The notes beneath the pieces were generated by a model, which worked only from the letters and a program-made list of their open reading frames with translations, did no database searches and was not told the origin of the DNA. 64,000 nucleotides of DNA from Tessaracoccus sp. (GTDB lineage: Bacteria; Actinomycetota; Actinomycetes; Propionibacteriales; Propionibacteriaceae), in the NCBI RefSeq assembly GCF_016714275.1, contig NZ_JADJNP010000001.1:1736001-1800000 (forward strand), in the 5' to 3' direction. Both the position numbers and the translations under genes were made by a program. Below are positions 17,059 to 25,474 of this stretch, in pieces (positions within the stretch are counted from its first letter, which is position 1; each line of letters starts with the position of its first letter).

Positions 17059-18243
17059 TCAGACGAGCTGACCGTCGCGGGCGACCACGCGCCCGCCCTT
17101 GACCACGATCCTTCGACCGGGGCGGGTGACGACGACCTCGGCGAGGGTCCGGCCAGGAGCGGCCATGAAGTCCGCGCGGCTGCCGACCGACAGCCCGTAG
17201 TCCTCGAGACGGCAGACGCCCGCGCCGCCGTAGGTGGCGGCGTCAACCGCGAGCGCGATCTCCTCGTCGGACGAGAAACCGGAGTGCCTCGCCTGGAACG
17301 CGGCCCGTTCGATCATGTCGCCGGTTCCCCAGGGGCTCCACAGATCGCGCACGCCGTCGTTCCCGAGGCCGAACGGGACCCCTGCGGCGGCCAGTTCCCG
17401 CTGCGGAAGCGCCCTCGACGGCGCGGCGGAGGCGATCGAGATCCCGGCCTCGGCGAGGCCCTCGATCAGGCGCGCCCGCGTCGCCGGGTCGGCGTCGGCG
17501 AGGGCGAAGCCGTGGCTGATCGTCACCCGGCCCGCGAGCCCGAGCGCCTTGGTGCGCTCGATGATCAGCTCATACTGGTAGATGCCGAGGGAGCCTCCGT
17601 CGTGCAGATGGATGTCGACGCCCGAGCCGTGCTTAACGGCCATGGCGAAGATGGTGTCCAGGTGACGAACCGGATCGCGCTCGAGGCCTGCCGGATCGAT
17701 CCCGCCGACGTGCTCGACTCCTTGCGCGAGCGCGGCGTCCATGAGCTCCTCGGTCCCGGGGCTGATCAGCATCCCGGTCTGGGGGAAGGCCACCAGCTCG
17801 ACGGTGATGCGGCCGTCGAGGTTCGCCACCGCCTTGCGCACGGCCTCGACAGAGCCCAGTCCGACATCGGGATCGACGTCCACGTGCGAGCGGGCGTGCG
17901 TGGTGCCCAACGTCACCATCTCCGTGAGGAGGGCGGTGACGAAGTCCACGCTGGGAATCCCGAACTCGGGTCGGCGGACGCGGCCGTTGTGGATCCGTCC
18001 GGCGAGGCCCGGCTCGGCGGTGTTCGGCACCCAGGGACCGCCCCACAGCGTCTTGTCCAGGTGGGCGTGCGCGTCGACCAGCCCGGGGATGACGACCGTT
18101 CCGGCCAGCGACTCCGACGTGGTGCCCGCGGGCACCTCGAGATCGGGACCGACGGCGGCGATCCGGCCATCGACCACGTAGAGGTCCGTTACCTGGCCGG
18201 CGATCAGCCCGGACCGGTAGACCGTTGCGTGAGGGTGTGACAT
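17059..18243 (-). CDS. cytosine-deaminase-like amidohydrolase
   Basis: 394 residues of the amidohydrolase superfamily. VIPGLVDAHAHLDKTLWGG (about 50-68) carries the metal-ligand HxH and the HLDK signature of CodA-type deaminases. HARSHVDVDPDVGLGSVEAV, HLHDGGSLGIYQYELI and SHGFALAD supply the later histidines, and GNDGVRDLWSPWGTGDM carries the catalytic Asp. CodA relatives act on cytosine, isoguanine, creatinine or related cyclic amidines. The actual substrate is unknown. Last gene of the operon that starts with the ankyrin gene; AAGGAG lies 3-4 nt before ATG 18243. Confidence 0.82.
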   Translation of the reverse strand: MSHPHATVYRSGLIAGQVTDLYVVDGRIAAVGPDLEVPAGTTSESLAGTVVIPGLVDAHAHLDKTLWGGPWVPNTAEPGLAGRIHNGRVRRPEFGIPSVDFVTALLTEMVTLGTTHARSHVDVDPDVGLGSVEAVRKAVANLDGRITVELVAFPQTGMLISPGTEELMDAALAQGVEHVGGIDPAGLERDPVRHLDTIFAMAVKHGSGVDIHLHDGGSLGIYQYELIIERTKALGLAGRVTISHGFALADADPATRARLIEGLAEAGISIASAAPSRALPQRELAAAGVPFGLGNDGVRDLWSPWGTGDMIERAAFQARHSGFSSDEEIALAVDAATYGGAGVCRLEDYGLSVGSRADFMAAPGRTLAEVVVTRPGRRIVVKGGRVVARDGQLV

Positions 18244-18256
18244 GGCTCCTTCTTTC

Positions 18257-19826
18257 CTAGCTGTGTAGCGCGCTGTCCGGCAGATCCACCGGCCCGCGGT
18301 TGTCACCGTCGGTAACGTACTTGAGGACGAACACCGCGGCGACAAGCAGATATGCCAGCGCGACGACGCCGGTGTCTCCCGTGAGCCAGCCGACCGTCGC
18401 GGAGTGGATGATGCCGAACGCGGACAGGCCCGCCGAGATCACCGCGATCACGGCGCCGCGGATGCTCTGGTTGCGGATCGCGAAGATGGCTATGCAGCCC
18501 CAGAGGATCGAAGCCAGCGGTGCGCCGTTGCCGAGATGGCTCAGCCCGAGCCAGTCGACGCCGGCGGCCTGGAGCGCGTCGCCGCCCACCTCGCCGGCGT
18601 TCGTGCCTGCGGCCTTGAGCACGTTTTCCGATGAGGGTGAGGGCCCAGTTCGCGATCCACGGGAAGAGGGCGACGAAGATCACGGGAACCTCGTTGCGCG
18701 GCGTCTCCCTCACCACCTGGTTGGCCGACACGATGCCGATGTAGACCAGGATCGGGGCGACGGCGGCCATCGGGATGATCGAAAGCAGCACCGCGCCGAG
18801 CGAGAAGATGCCGAAGATCAGCATGGTGAAGCCGGAGGCGACGGAGTAGCCCATCCGGGCGCCCAGCTGCTTCCAGCCGACGTGGCCGATGTAGACCGTG
18901 ACCGGGAACGGGTTGCCGAAGCACGCACCGATGGCAGACGTGATGCCGTTGCCGAGCATGACGGAGCGCGTCGGGTAGGGATCGCCTGCGGCGTGCGCGG
19001 ACTCGATGTTCTCGAGGTCGAAGACGTAGTTCGCCAAGCCGAGCGGGACCGCGGAGGCGAGGAACGGCAGCGACATCGGGATGCCCTCGACGATGTTGGA
19101 GACGTGCAGCGTCGGCGGCTGGAAGCCCGCCTCCGCGAGCGCGACGGTGATCGCCTCGGGCGACATCATGCCGGAGAGCCAGGCGAGACCGGTGCCGACG
19201 AGCAGGATCAGCAGGCCCGTCGGGATCTTCGCGAACAGCGGCTTGCGGCCGAACCAGTTCATGAAGATCAGGACGAGCACGACGAAGGCGACGACGGGCG
19301 TGTGGAACGACTGGAGCATGGGGTTCATCGCCAGCAGGAGCAGGCCGAGGCCGGCGAGACAGGACAGCAGCACCGACCGCGGGATCACCCGTCGCAGCCA
19401 GTCGCCGACGAACGAGCCGACGACGAGGATGCTCGCCTCCACCAGGCACCACACCAGGCCGATCGCGAGGGCGAGTTCGGCGTTCTTGGTGGTCTGGTAC
19501 ACCGGCAGCAGGACCAGGAAGGTGACGGTGAAGATCGAGGGTGCGCTCGGGCCCGAAGGGAGGACGGTGATGTCCTTGCGGCCGGTGCGCTTGTACATCT
19601 GGTACCCGAGGAAGGTGTACCAGACGCTGGCTACGAACACGGCGAGGCCGAAGGCCGGTGCGATCCGGCCCAACACCATGTCGACGGGCAGGCCGACCAC
19701 GAGGGTCAGCAGCGAGACCATGGTCAGGAGGTTGGTGAGATTGTTCACGAGGAGGCCGAAGTAGGCGGCCCAGTCGCCCTTCGCCCAGAACTGGGGTTTC
19801 GGAGGGGCGAGAGTAGTCTGTGACAT
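18257..19826 (-). pseudogene. NCS2-type xanthine/uracil permease family, frameshifted
   Basis: From ATG 19826 the frame encodes about 399 residues of a multi-span permease with NCS2-like features (WAAYFGLLVNNLTNLL, TVLPSGPSAPSIFTV, GNPFPVTVYIGHVGWKQLGARMGY). It then loses homology at FPWIANWALTLIGK. The missing C-terminus (VLKAAGTNAGEVGGDAL to DLPDSALHS) is intact in the next frame. Removing one base from the four-T run at 18624-18627 restores a perfect 522-residue permease. It lies between the carbamoyltransferase genes and the amidohydrolase, so it probably imported the pathway substrate. Either a real frameshift or a homopolymer error. Confidence 0.75.
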
Positions 19827-19964
19827 GGACGAATTCCTTCTGAATGAAAGTGGAAAAGCAGGAAGGCAGGGGTTCGCCCACCAACGCCTGGCTCCACCTC
19901 CGCGGGCGCTTCGATCGCCTTGCGGAAACGGTGGGGCCAGGCTCAGTGGCTGCGGGCCAGGGTG

Positions 19965-21389
19965 TTACTGATACTTCTCCGCCAGAGCGAGGGTGGCGGC
20001 GTGGAAGGCCTCGATCGGCGGGTGGGTGATGCCTGCGCCGATCATCCCGATCCCGGCCTCCTTGTGCGCGATAGCGGTGTTGATCACGGGGAGGATGCCG
20101 GTCTCCTCGACCTTCCTGACGTCGATGCCGGTGGCGGTTCCCCGGAAGTCGAGGATCGGGATGGTCAAGGCGGGGTTGGTGGTGGTGGTGATCTCCGCCA
20201 TGGTGCGGGAGTACCCGATCGCCTCGTCGACGGTGCCGCCGACCAGCGGCACGATCGCCGGGGCGCACGCCATGGCGAAGCCACCGATGCCGTAGGTCTC
20301 GGTGATCGCCGAGTCGCCGATGTCGAGGCCGCGGTCGTCGACGGTGAAGCCGGCGAACAGCGGCCCCTCCACCACCTGCGCCGGCCCGGTGAGCCAGGTG
20401 CCCTGCCCCAGACCGGAGACCCGGATGCCGAAGTCGACGCCGTTGCGGCACATCGTGGTGACGACGGTGGAGTACTCGATGTCGTGCGCCGAGTCCATGG
20501 CGGCCTTTGAGCAGGCCATCCAGGTCGGCCCGGAGAAGTAGTCCGAGCTGGCGACGAAGTTGAACACGTCCTGCTTGTCCTTGGTGGAGAAGCCGGAGTC
20601 GAGGATGTGCGGTGCGAGCGCCTGGATCAGCAGCGTGGTGCCTGCGTTGTTGCGGTTGTGCGCCTCGTCGCCCATGTGCAGCGCCTGGGCGAGCATCATC
20701 CGAAGGTCGATCTCCTTGGCCGAGACCATCGCGTCGCGCAGGATCGGGCCGAACACGTCGCGCATCCAGATGAGCCGGTCGATCACCGTCTGGTCGTTGG
20801 CGCCCATCCGCAGGATCTTCGCCAACTGCTCGGAGAGGTTGGTGTAGGCGTAATTGCCGTAGGGCCGGTTCTCTACGACGTGCATGAACATCGATGCCGA
20901 CGTGACGCCGGCCATCGAGCCCACCGCGTTGTGCTCGTGGCAGGGCGAGAAGTCGATCTCGCCGGAGGCGGCCAGCTCGTAGGCCTCTTCGAGGTCCTTG
21001 GCGAGGCCCTCGAAGACCAGCGCGCCGGTGACGGCGCCCTTCATGGCGCCGGCCATCCGTTCGAAGGAGATCGGGGGGCCGGCGTGCAGGATGGTCTTCT
21101 TGGTCATGCCGGGCACCACGTCGATGGCCTGGCCGAAGCCGACGAGCACCGGCTGCGAGGTGACGATCCGCTCCACCGCGAGGGCGTTGGCTGCCTCGAT
21201 CTTCTCGGCCAGGTCGGGGCGGGCCAGCGTCGCCAGCGCAGCCACGACGTCCGGACGGCCGCCACCCGGCGGCGTCCAGTCCAAGTGCGTCACCGAGGCC
21301 CCTTGGGCCGCGATGTCCTCGGCGAACATCGCCGCGCCGACGTTGACCGCCGACAGCGGGCGGTCGAAGATGTCCGCGATCTTGCTCAT
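19965..21389 (-). CDS. DUF1116 protein, YlbE/AllG-like carbamoyltransferase subunit
   Basis: 474 residues, full-length DUF1116, with the conserved blocks VGAAMFAEDIAAQGASVTHLDW, DFSPCHEHNAVGSMAGVTSA, EAHNRNNAGTTLLIQALAP and the C-terminal IGAGITHPPIEAFHAA. In E. coli the homologue YlbE works with FdrA and YlbF as a three-subunit oxamate carbamoyltransferase in allantoin breakdown (AllFGH, from my knowledge of recent literature). Here it overlaps fdrA by 4 bp and sits in the same order, so it is very likely one subunit of an equivalent complex, but the carbamoyl acceptor/donor pair is not known. Confidence 0.88.
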   Translation of the reverse strand: MSKIADIFDRPLSAVNVGAAMFAEDIAAQGASVTHLDWTPPGGGRPDVVAALATLARPDLAEKIEAANALAVERIVTSQPVLVGFGQAIDVVPGMTKKTILHAGPPISFERMAGAMKGAVTGALVFEGLAKDLEEAYELAASGEIDFSPCHEHNAVGSMAGVTSASMFMHVVENRPYGNYAYTNLSEQLAKILRMGANDQTVIDRLIWMRDVFGPILRDAMVSAKEIDLRMMLAQALHMGDEAHNRNNAGTTLLIQALAPHILDSGFSTKDKQDVFNFVASSDYFSGPTWMACSKAAMDSAHDIEYSTVVTTMCRNGVDFGIRVSGLGQGTWLTGPAQVVEGPLFAGFTVDDRGLDIGDSAITETYGIGGFAMACAPAIVPLVGGTVDEAIGYSRTMAEITTTTNPALTIPILDFRGTATGIDVRKVEETGILPVINTAIAHKEAGIGMIGAGITHPPIEAFHAATLALAEKYQ

Positions 21390-22948
21390 GCGTTTTCTCC
21401 CTTGTAGACGAACTCGCGGGCCAGCAGCCCTGTGTTGGTGGACGACGAGGCCCAGGTGACGCCGGCTTCGGCGAGCTTGGCGACCTGGTCGTCGAAGTTC
21501 TGGGAATCCTCCGCGGTGCCGAGCACGAAGGCGAGGATCTCCAGGTGGCGGCCGGCGGCAGCAGCATTCGCCTTGGCCGCGTTGATGGCCGGGAGCATCA
21601 CGCCCACCGGGTCCGGATTGGCGCCGTAGCCCAGCACGAAGTCGAGCACGATCACGCCGACCTCCGGGTCGGTCGCCTCGACCGCGAACCGCTCGATCCG
21701 GTTGGACGGATCGATCATCGGGTGCGGCTTTCCGTTGGTGAACTCGTCCTCGCCGAAGTCGAGGAAGGTGTGCGCCCGGGAGGCGTCGTTTCCGCCGAGC
21801 TTCTTGGCCGGGTCCTTGGCGAGGTTGGAGTACACGTCGTCGTACTTCTCCATCGCGAGGAACATCGACTCGTCGCACAGCGTGCCGCCGCAGAACAGGG
21901 CGCGGATGTATCTCTGCTCCGGGTTCAGCTTGGCCCGGACCTCCTCGATCAGCGGCCAGTTGAGCGGATGCAGGTCGAGCGTCGACTCGTCGACGCCGCT
22001 GGCGACCACCGCGGCCAGCGCGGCAGGCTTGGTGCGGTCGAAGAAGGCGATGCCGCGGGCCTTCGCCGCCTCGGCCACCTCGTCGCCTGCGCCGAGGAAG
22101 CAGACGATGGCGGGCTTGTCGGACGCGGCGAGGCGATCGAGCACCTTCTCGGCGACCTCGCTCGCCGGCGGCTTGGAGATCACCACGAGGACGTCGGTCG
22201 CGGGGTCGGCGTCGAGGGCATCGATGCCGTCGAGCATCATGATCGCGCCCACCTCCGCCGAGAGGTCGCGTCCGCCCGTGCCGATGAGCTGGCTGACGCC
22301 GCCGGTGAAATCATGGATCCGGACGCTCATCTCCTGGGCGCCGGTGCCGGAGGCCGCGACAATACCGATCCGGCCGCGACGCACCTTGTTGGCGAAGCAC
22401 AGCGAGACGCCGTTGATGATGGCCGTACCGCAGTCGGGTCCCATCATCAGCAGGCCGGCCTCGTGGGCCTTCCTCTTCAGCGCGATCTCGTCCTCGAGCG
22501 CGACGTTGTCGGAGAACAGCATCACGTTCAGCCCTGCGTCCAGCGCGTTGTGGGCCTGCCCCGCGGCGAAGGCCCCGTTGACGCTGATCACCGCGAAGTT
22601 GGCGTCCGCACGCCCGGCGGCCGCGGTCGCGATCGTCCGGTAGGTCACCTCCGCGGCCTCCCCGCTCGGCTTGCGGTCGAGCAGTCCGACGAGGCCCTCG
22701 AGGGCGGCGTCCGCAGCGTCCTCCTCGCCGTCGGTGACGACGATCAGCACGAGGTCGCCGGGGGTGGCCTCCTCGATCTCCGGGGTGATCAGGCCCTGGT
22801 TGGTGAGGATCTCCTTGTTCATGGCGGTGGCCATCGCAGCCACCGCGTTGACGACCCCTTCCAAGGCGGCGGCCTTGGTCGAGATCGACATCAACGACAC
22901 GGAGTCGATGTAGGTGTTCTTCTTGATGAGCGTCCTGGTGGGCATCAC
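21386..22948 (-). CDS. fdrA: FdrA-family acyl-CoA synthetase-like carbamoyltransferase subunit
   Basis: 520 residues. The N-terminal MMPTRTLIKKNTYIDSVSLM and the KRKAHEAGLLMMGPDCGTAI and GIVAASGTGAQEMSVRIHDF blocks are characteristic of FdrA, which has two succinyl-CoA-synthetase-alpha-like (CoA-binding, ligase-like) halves. A conserved C-terminal VLGYGANPDPVGVMLPAI segment is present. E. coli FdrA is the large subunit of the oxamate carbamoyltransferase complex. The gene follows the DUF2877 gene by 8 bp and is coupled to the DUF1116 gene. No sign of decay. Confidence 0.92.
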   Translation of the reverse strand: MMPTRTLIKKNTYIDSVSLMSISTKAAALEGVVNAVAAMATAMNKEILTNQGLITPEIEEATPGDLVLIVVTDGEEDAADAALEGLVGLLDRKPSGEAAEVTYRTIATAAAGRADANFAVISVNGAFAAGQAHNALDAGLNVMLFSDNVALEDEIALKRKAHEAGLLMMGPDCGTAIINGVSLCFANKVRRGRIGIVAASGTGAQEMSVRIHDFTGGVSQLIGTGGRDLSAEVGAIMMLDGIDALDADPATDVLVVISKPPASEVAEKVLDRLAASDKPAIVCFLGAGDEVAEAAKARGIAFFDRTKPAALAAVVASGVDESTLDLHPLNWPLIEEVRAKLNPEQRYIRALFCGGTLCDESMFLAMEKYDDVYSNLAKDPAKKLGGNDASRAHTFLDFGEDEFTNGKPHPMIDPSNRIERFAVEATDPEVGVIVLDFVLGYGANPDPVGVMLPAINAAKANAAAAGRHLEILAFVLGTAEDSQNFDDQVAKLAEAGVTWASSSTNTGLLAREFVYKGENA

Positions 22949-22956
22949 TTTCCTCG

Positions 22957-23814
22957 CTACTTCTGGGTGAGTGGGGTGGTTCGGTGTAGTCGCACGGCGG
23001 CAGCGAGGCCGTGCGCCAGGTCTGTGCCGGAGGTGTGGCCGATCGCCAGCAGGGCGGCGACGACCTCGGGAGTGCGTCCGTCGGGTCCCCGGCCGCAGAG
23101 CGTGGCGAGGACGTCAGACAGCGGCTCGACGGCGCGCCCCGAACAGGCCTCCCGCATCGCGGCGACGGAGACGACGTGGGTGGCGTCGGGCCGCGCGGCG
23201 CGGGCGACGGCCGCGGGAATGGCCGAGAGCGATCCGCCGAGCGTGGCGGAGGCGAAGGCGAGGCCTGTGAGCAGGTCGTCACCGGCAGGAGTCAGGCCCG
23301 TACCAAGGCCGACCAAGCGGGCGACGGCGGATCCCAGCGCCTGCGGGTCGTCGCGGACGACGGCCCGCTCGATCGCGCTCAGGCCGTCGGCGATCCGCTC
23401 GGCCACGGCCCGCGAGAACGGGTCCTGGCCGGGCACGACACCGCCGGGTCGCCCGTGCGCGGCCAGCTCGGCGGCGAACGCCTCGAACCGGTCCGCCCGC
23501 ACCGGGCCGGCTATCGGCTCGGGCCTCCAGCGGGCGGCCCCGGAAAGGTCGACCGTGATCTCGCCCAGCCGGATCGTCGACTGGCCCGCGCGCACGAGGG
23601 TGCCGGGGGCCAGGCCGAGGCCGTCGAAGTCGTCGACGGAGACCCGGATCGCGCCAGGTGCAAGTGGCACGTGGCGGGCGCCGAGGCTCCACAGCCGCTG
23701 CCCGGCGACGACGTTGACGACAGAGCCGAACACCGAGTGGACCGTGGCGTCGCCGGAGAGCGCCGGCAGCAGCTCGGCGTCCACGCTCAGGGCATCCATC
23801 AACATCGTCGTCAT
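22957..23814 (-). CDS. DUF2877 protein, YlbF/AllH-like carbamoyltransferase subunit
   Basis: 285 residues of the DUF2877 family. SVFGSVVNVVAGQRLWSLG in the N-terminal half and LVGLGTGLTPAGDDLLTGLAFA (about residues 180-200) are the family signature; the Gly-rich GTGLTPAGDD loop is nearly invariant. Its E. coli counterpart YlbF is the third subunit of the FdrA-YlbE-YlbF complex. The start at 23814 (MTTMLMDAL) was chosen because upstream sequence belongs to the ankyrin gene, which ends 13 bp away. Confidence 0.85.
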   Translation of the reverse strand: MTTMLMDALSVDAELLPALSGDATVHSVFGSVVNVVAGQRLWSLGARHVPLAPGAIRVSVDDFDGLGLAPGTLVRAGQSTIRLGEITVDLSGAARWRPEPIAGPVRADRFEAFAAELAAHGRPGGVVPGQDPFSRAVAERIADGLSAIERAVVRDDPQALGSAVARLVGLGTGLTPAGDDLLTGLAFASATLGGSLSAIPAAVARAARPDATHVVSVAAMREACSGRAVEPLSDVLATLCGRGPDGRTPEVVAALLAIGHTSGTDLAHGLAAAVRLHRTTPLTQK

Positions 23815-23827
23815 CGGCAGCGGGTCG

Positions 23828-24436
23828 TCAGGCCAGCGCGGCTTGGAGGAGGTCGGCGAGCTCGGCGAAGCCCTTCTCCTGGGCGTGCGCGAGCGGCGAA
23901 ACGCCCCACTGGTCGACCATGGCGGGGTCGGCCCCGGCCGCCAGCAGCAGGCGCACGATCTCCTGCTGCGCCGGTCCGCCGTCGCGCAGGATGATCGCCT
24001 CGAGCAAGGGGGTCCAGCCGCAGAGGTTGGTGTAGTTGACGTTGATGTCGGTCTGTTCGGCGAGGTAGCGGACGATCTCGACATGGCCCTTCTCGGCAGC
24101 GGGGTGAATGCCCACACCGTCGAACCGGGTGTGCCGATCGAGATCGGCACCGGCCTCGACCATCGTCGTGACCAGGTCGAGGTTTCCGGAGATGCAGCCC
24201 CAGAGGAAGGGGTTCAGGTTCACCTGGTCCTGGGCATCGATGTCGGCACCTGCCGCGATGAGCAGGCGCACCACGTCCAGCCGGTTCGCCTTGGCCGCGA
24301 TCAGGATCGCGGTGCGGCCCTGGGTGTCGGTGGCGTCGATCTGCGCGCCGCCCTCCAAGGCGTCGCGGATCTCCTCGACGGACCCGGCTGCGGCCAGCGT
24401 CGGCCAGTCGCCTGCAGTCTGCGGTGGTGTTCTCAT
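23828..24436 (-). CDS. ankyrin-repeat protein, first gene of the carbamoyltransferase operon
   Basis: 202 residues composed almost entirely of about five ankyrin repeats from residue 10 to 200: GRTAILIAAKANRLDVVRLL, IAAGADIDAQDQ, VEAGADLDRHTRFDG, GWTPLLEAIIL and LLAAGADPAMVDQWGVSPL. No signal peptide or other domain. The gene leads the operon, and AGAGG precedes ATG 24436 by about 7 nt. Ankyrin proteins give protein-protein scaffolds; a role in assembling the carbamoyltransferase complex is an inference from position only. It could alternatively be an inhibitor or sensor. Confidence 0.85.
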   Translation of the reverse strand: MRTPPQTAGDWPTLAAAGSVEEIRDALEGGAQIDATDTQGRTAILIAAKANRLDVVRLLIAAGADIDAQDQVNLNPFLWGCISGNLDLVTTMVEAGADLDRHTRFDGVGIHPAAEKGHVEIVRYLAEQTDINVNYTNLCGWTPLLEAIILRDGGPAQQEIVRLLLAAGADPAMVDQWGVSPLAHAQEKGFAELADLLQAALA

Positions 24437-24493
24437 TGAGCAACCTCTTCGTTCGTTCTTCCTCGGCGAAATCCAGCCGAGCCCGTTCATCTC

Positions 24494-24503
24494 TGGTATA
24501 CCA
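24494..24503. promoter_or_regulatory. TGGTATACCA palindrome, probable GntR/FCD operator
   Basis: A perfect 10-bp palindrome in the 73-bp divergent region between the ankyrin operon and the carbamate kinase gene. FCD-type GntR repressors commonly bind sites of this TNGTATACNA form. It overlaps the only plausible -10 box of the kinase gene (TATACC, 24497-24502, 7 nt before the ATG), so binding would block transcription. The linked GntR gene at 25475-26155 is the likely ligand-responsive repressor of both divergent units. Confidence 0.6.
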
Positions 24504-24509
24504 TATGCC

Positions 24510-25442
24510 ATGCGAATCCTGATTGCTCTGGGGGGTAACGCTTTAGTCGGCCCCAACGAATCCGTCCGCCCCGATCACCAGATCGCCGCCGCCGAATCCG
24601 CGGCCGGCCAGGTCGCCCAACTGGTCACGGCGGGCCATCAAGTCCTCCTCAGCCACGGGAACGGACCCCAGGTGGGCAACATCCTGGCGAAGAACGATCT
24701 CGCCTCATTCGCCCTCACCCCCGTGCCGCTCGACTGGTGCGTGGCCAACTCCCAAGGCTCTATCGGAGAGGTGCTGCTGAACGCGCTCGACGCAGCGCTT
24801 CTCGCCGAGGGCTCCGACGTCCGCTCCGTCGTACTGGTATCGCGGACCCTTGTCGCCGCGGATGACCCCGCCTTCGACAACCCCACCAAGCCCATCGGTC
24901 GCTTCGTCGACGAGGAGACCGCTGGACGTCTCACCCAGTTCGGCCAGCACTACGTCCGGATCGACGACAAGGGCCTGCGCCGCGTCGTCGCGAGCCCGCA
25001 GCCTATCGAAATCATCGAAGCCCCGGCCGTCGAGTCGTTGCTTGCCGCCGGCTTCCTCGTGGTGGCCGCCGGCGGCGGCGGTATCCCCGTCATCCGGCAC
25101 GACGACGGCACCCTGCACGGCGTTCAGGCCGTCGTCGATAAGGATCTCTCCTCGATCCTCCTCGCCGACCAGATCAGCGCCGACGCGCTCGTGATCGCGA
25201 CAAACGTCGACAACGCGTGGCTCGACTGGGGGAAAGAGACCGCCCGCCCGCTGCACGAGGTGAGGCTCGAGGACATGCGCCGCTACCTCGCCGAAGGGCA
25301 GTTCCCGCCCGGGTCCATGGGCCCAAAGGTCGAATCGGCTTGCCGCTTCGTCGAGCGGACCGGGGCAAAGGCCGTGATCACGTCGCTCGAGCGGATCAGC
25401 GGAGCGCTGACCGGAGAGGCAGGCACCATCGTCGTGCCCTGA
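24510..25442 (+). CDS. arcC: carbamate kinase
   Basis: 310 residues, the normal size of carbamate kinase. The N-terminal MRILIALGGNAL nucleotide-binding motif, LSHGNGPQVGNIL, DPAFDNPTKPIGRFV and VVAAGGGGIPVI blocks, the DKDLSSILLADQI catalytic segment, and the C-terminal GPKVESACRFVE/AVITSLERI blocks are all present. The enzyme makes ATP, CO2 and ammonia from carbamoyl phosphate and ADP in catabolism. It is divergent from the FdrA-type operon, so it is the expected ATP-yielding last step of that pathway. No ribosome-binding site, and the -10 box ends 7 nt before the ATG, so a leaderless mRNA is likely. Confidence 0.95.
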   Translation: MRILIALGGNALVGPNESVRPDHQIAAAESAAGQVAQLVTAGHQVLLSHGNGPQVGNILAKNDLASFALTPVPLDWCVANSQGSIGEVLLNALDAALLAEGSDVRSVVLVSRTLVAADDPAFDNPTKPIGRFVDEETAGRLTQFGQHYVRIDDKGLRRVVASPQPIEIIEAPAVESLLAAGFLVVAAGGGGIPVIRHDDGTLHGVQAVVDKDLSSILLADQISADALVIATNVDNAWLDWGKETARPLHEVRLEDMRRYLAEGQFPPGSMGPKVESACRFVERTGAKAVITSLERISGALTGEAGTIVVP

Positions 25443-25474
25443 GCGCCGGCCGACATCTCAGCGGCTCGATCACG

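Noticed and set aside
18624..18627. Programmed frameshift in the permease
   Set aside because: Reading through needs skipping one base at a plain A run on the gene strand, without a slippery heptamer, stop-codon pause or downstream structure. A mutation or sequencing error is simpler.
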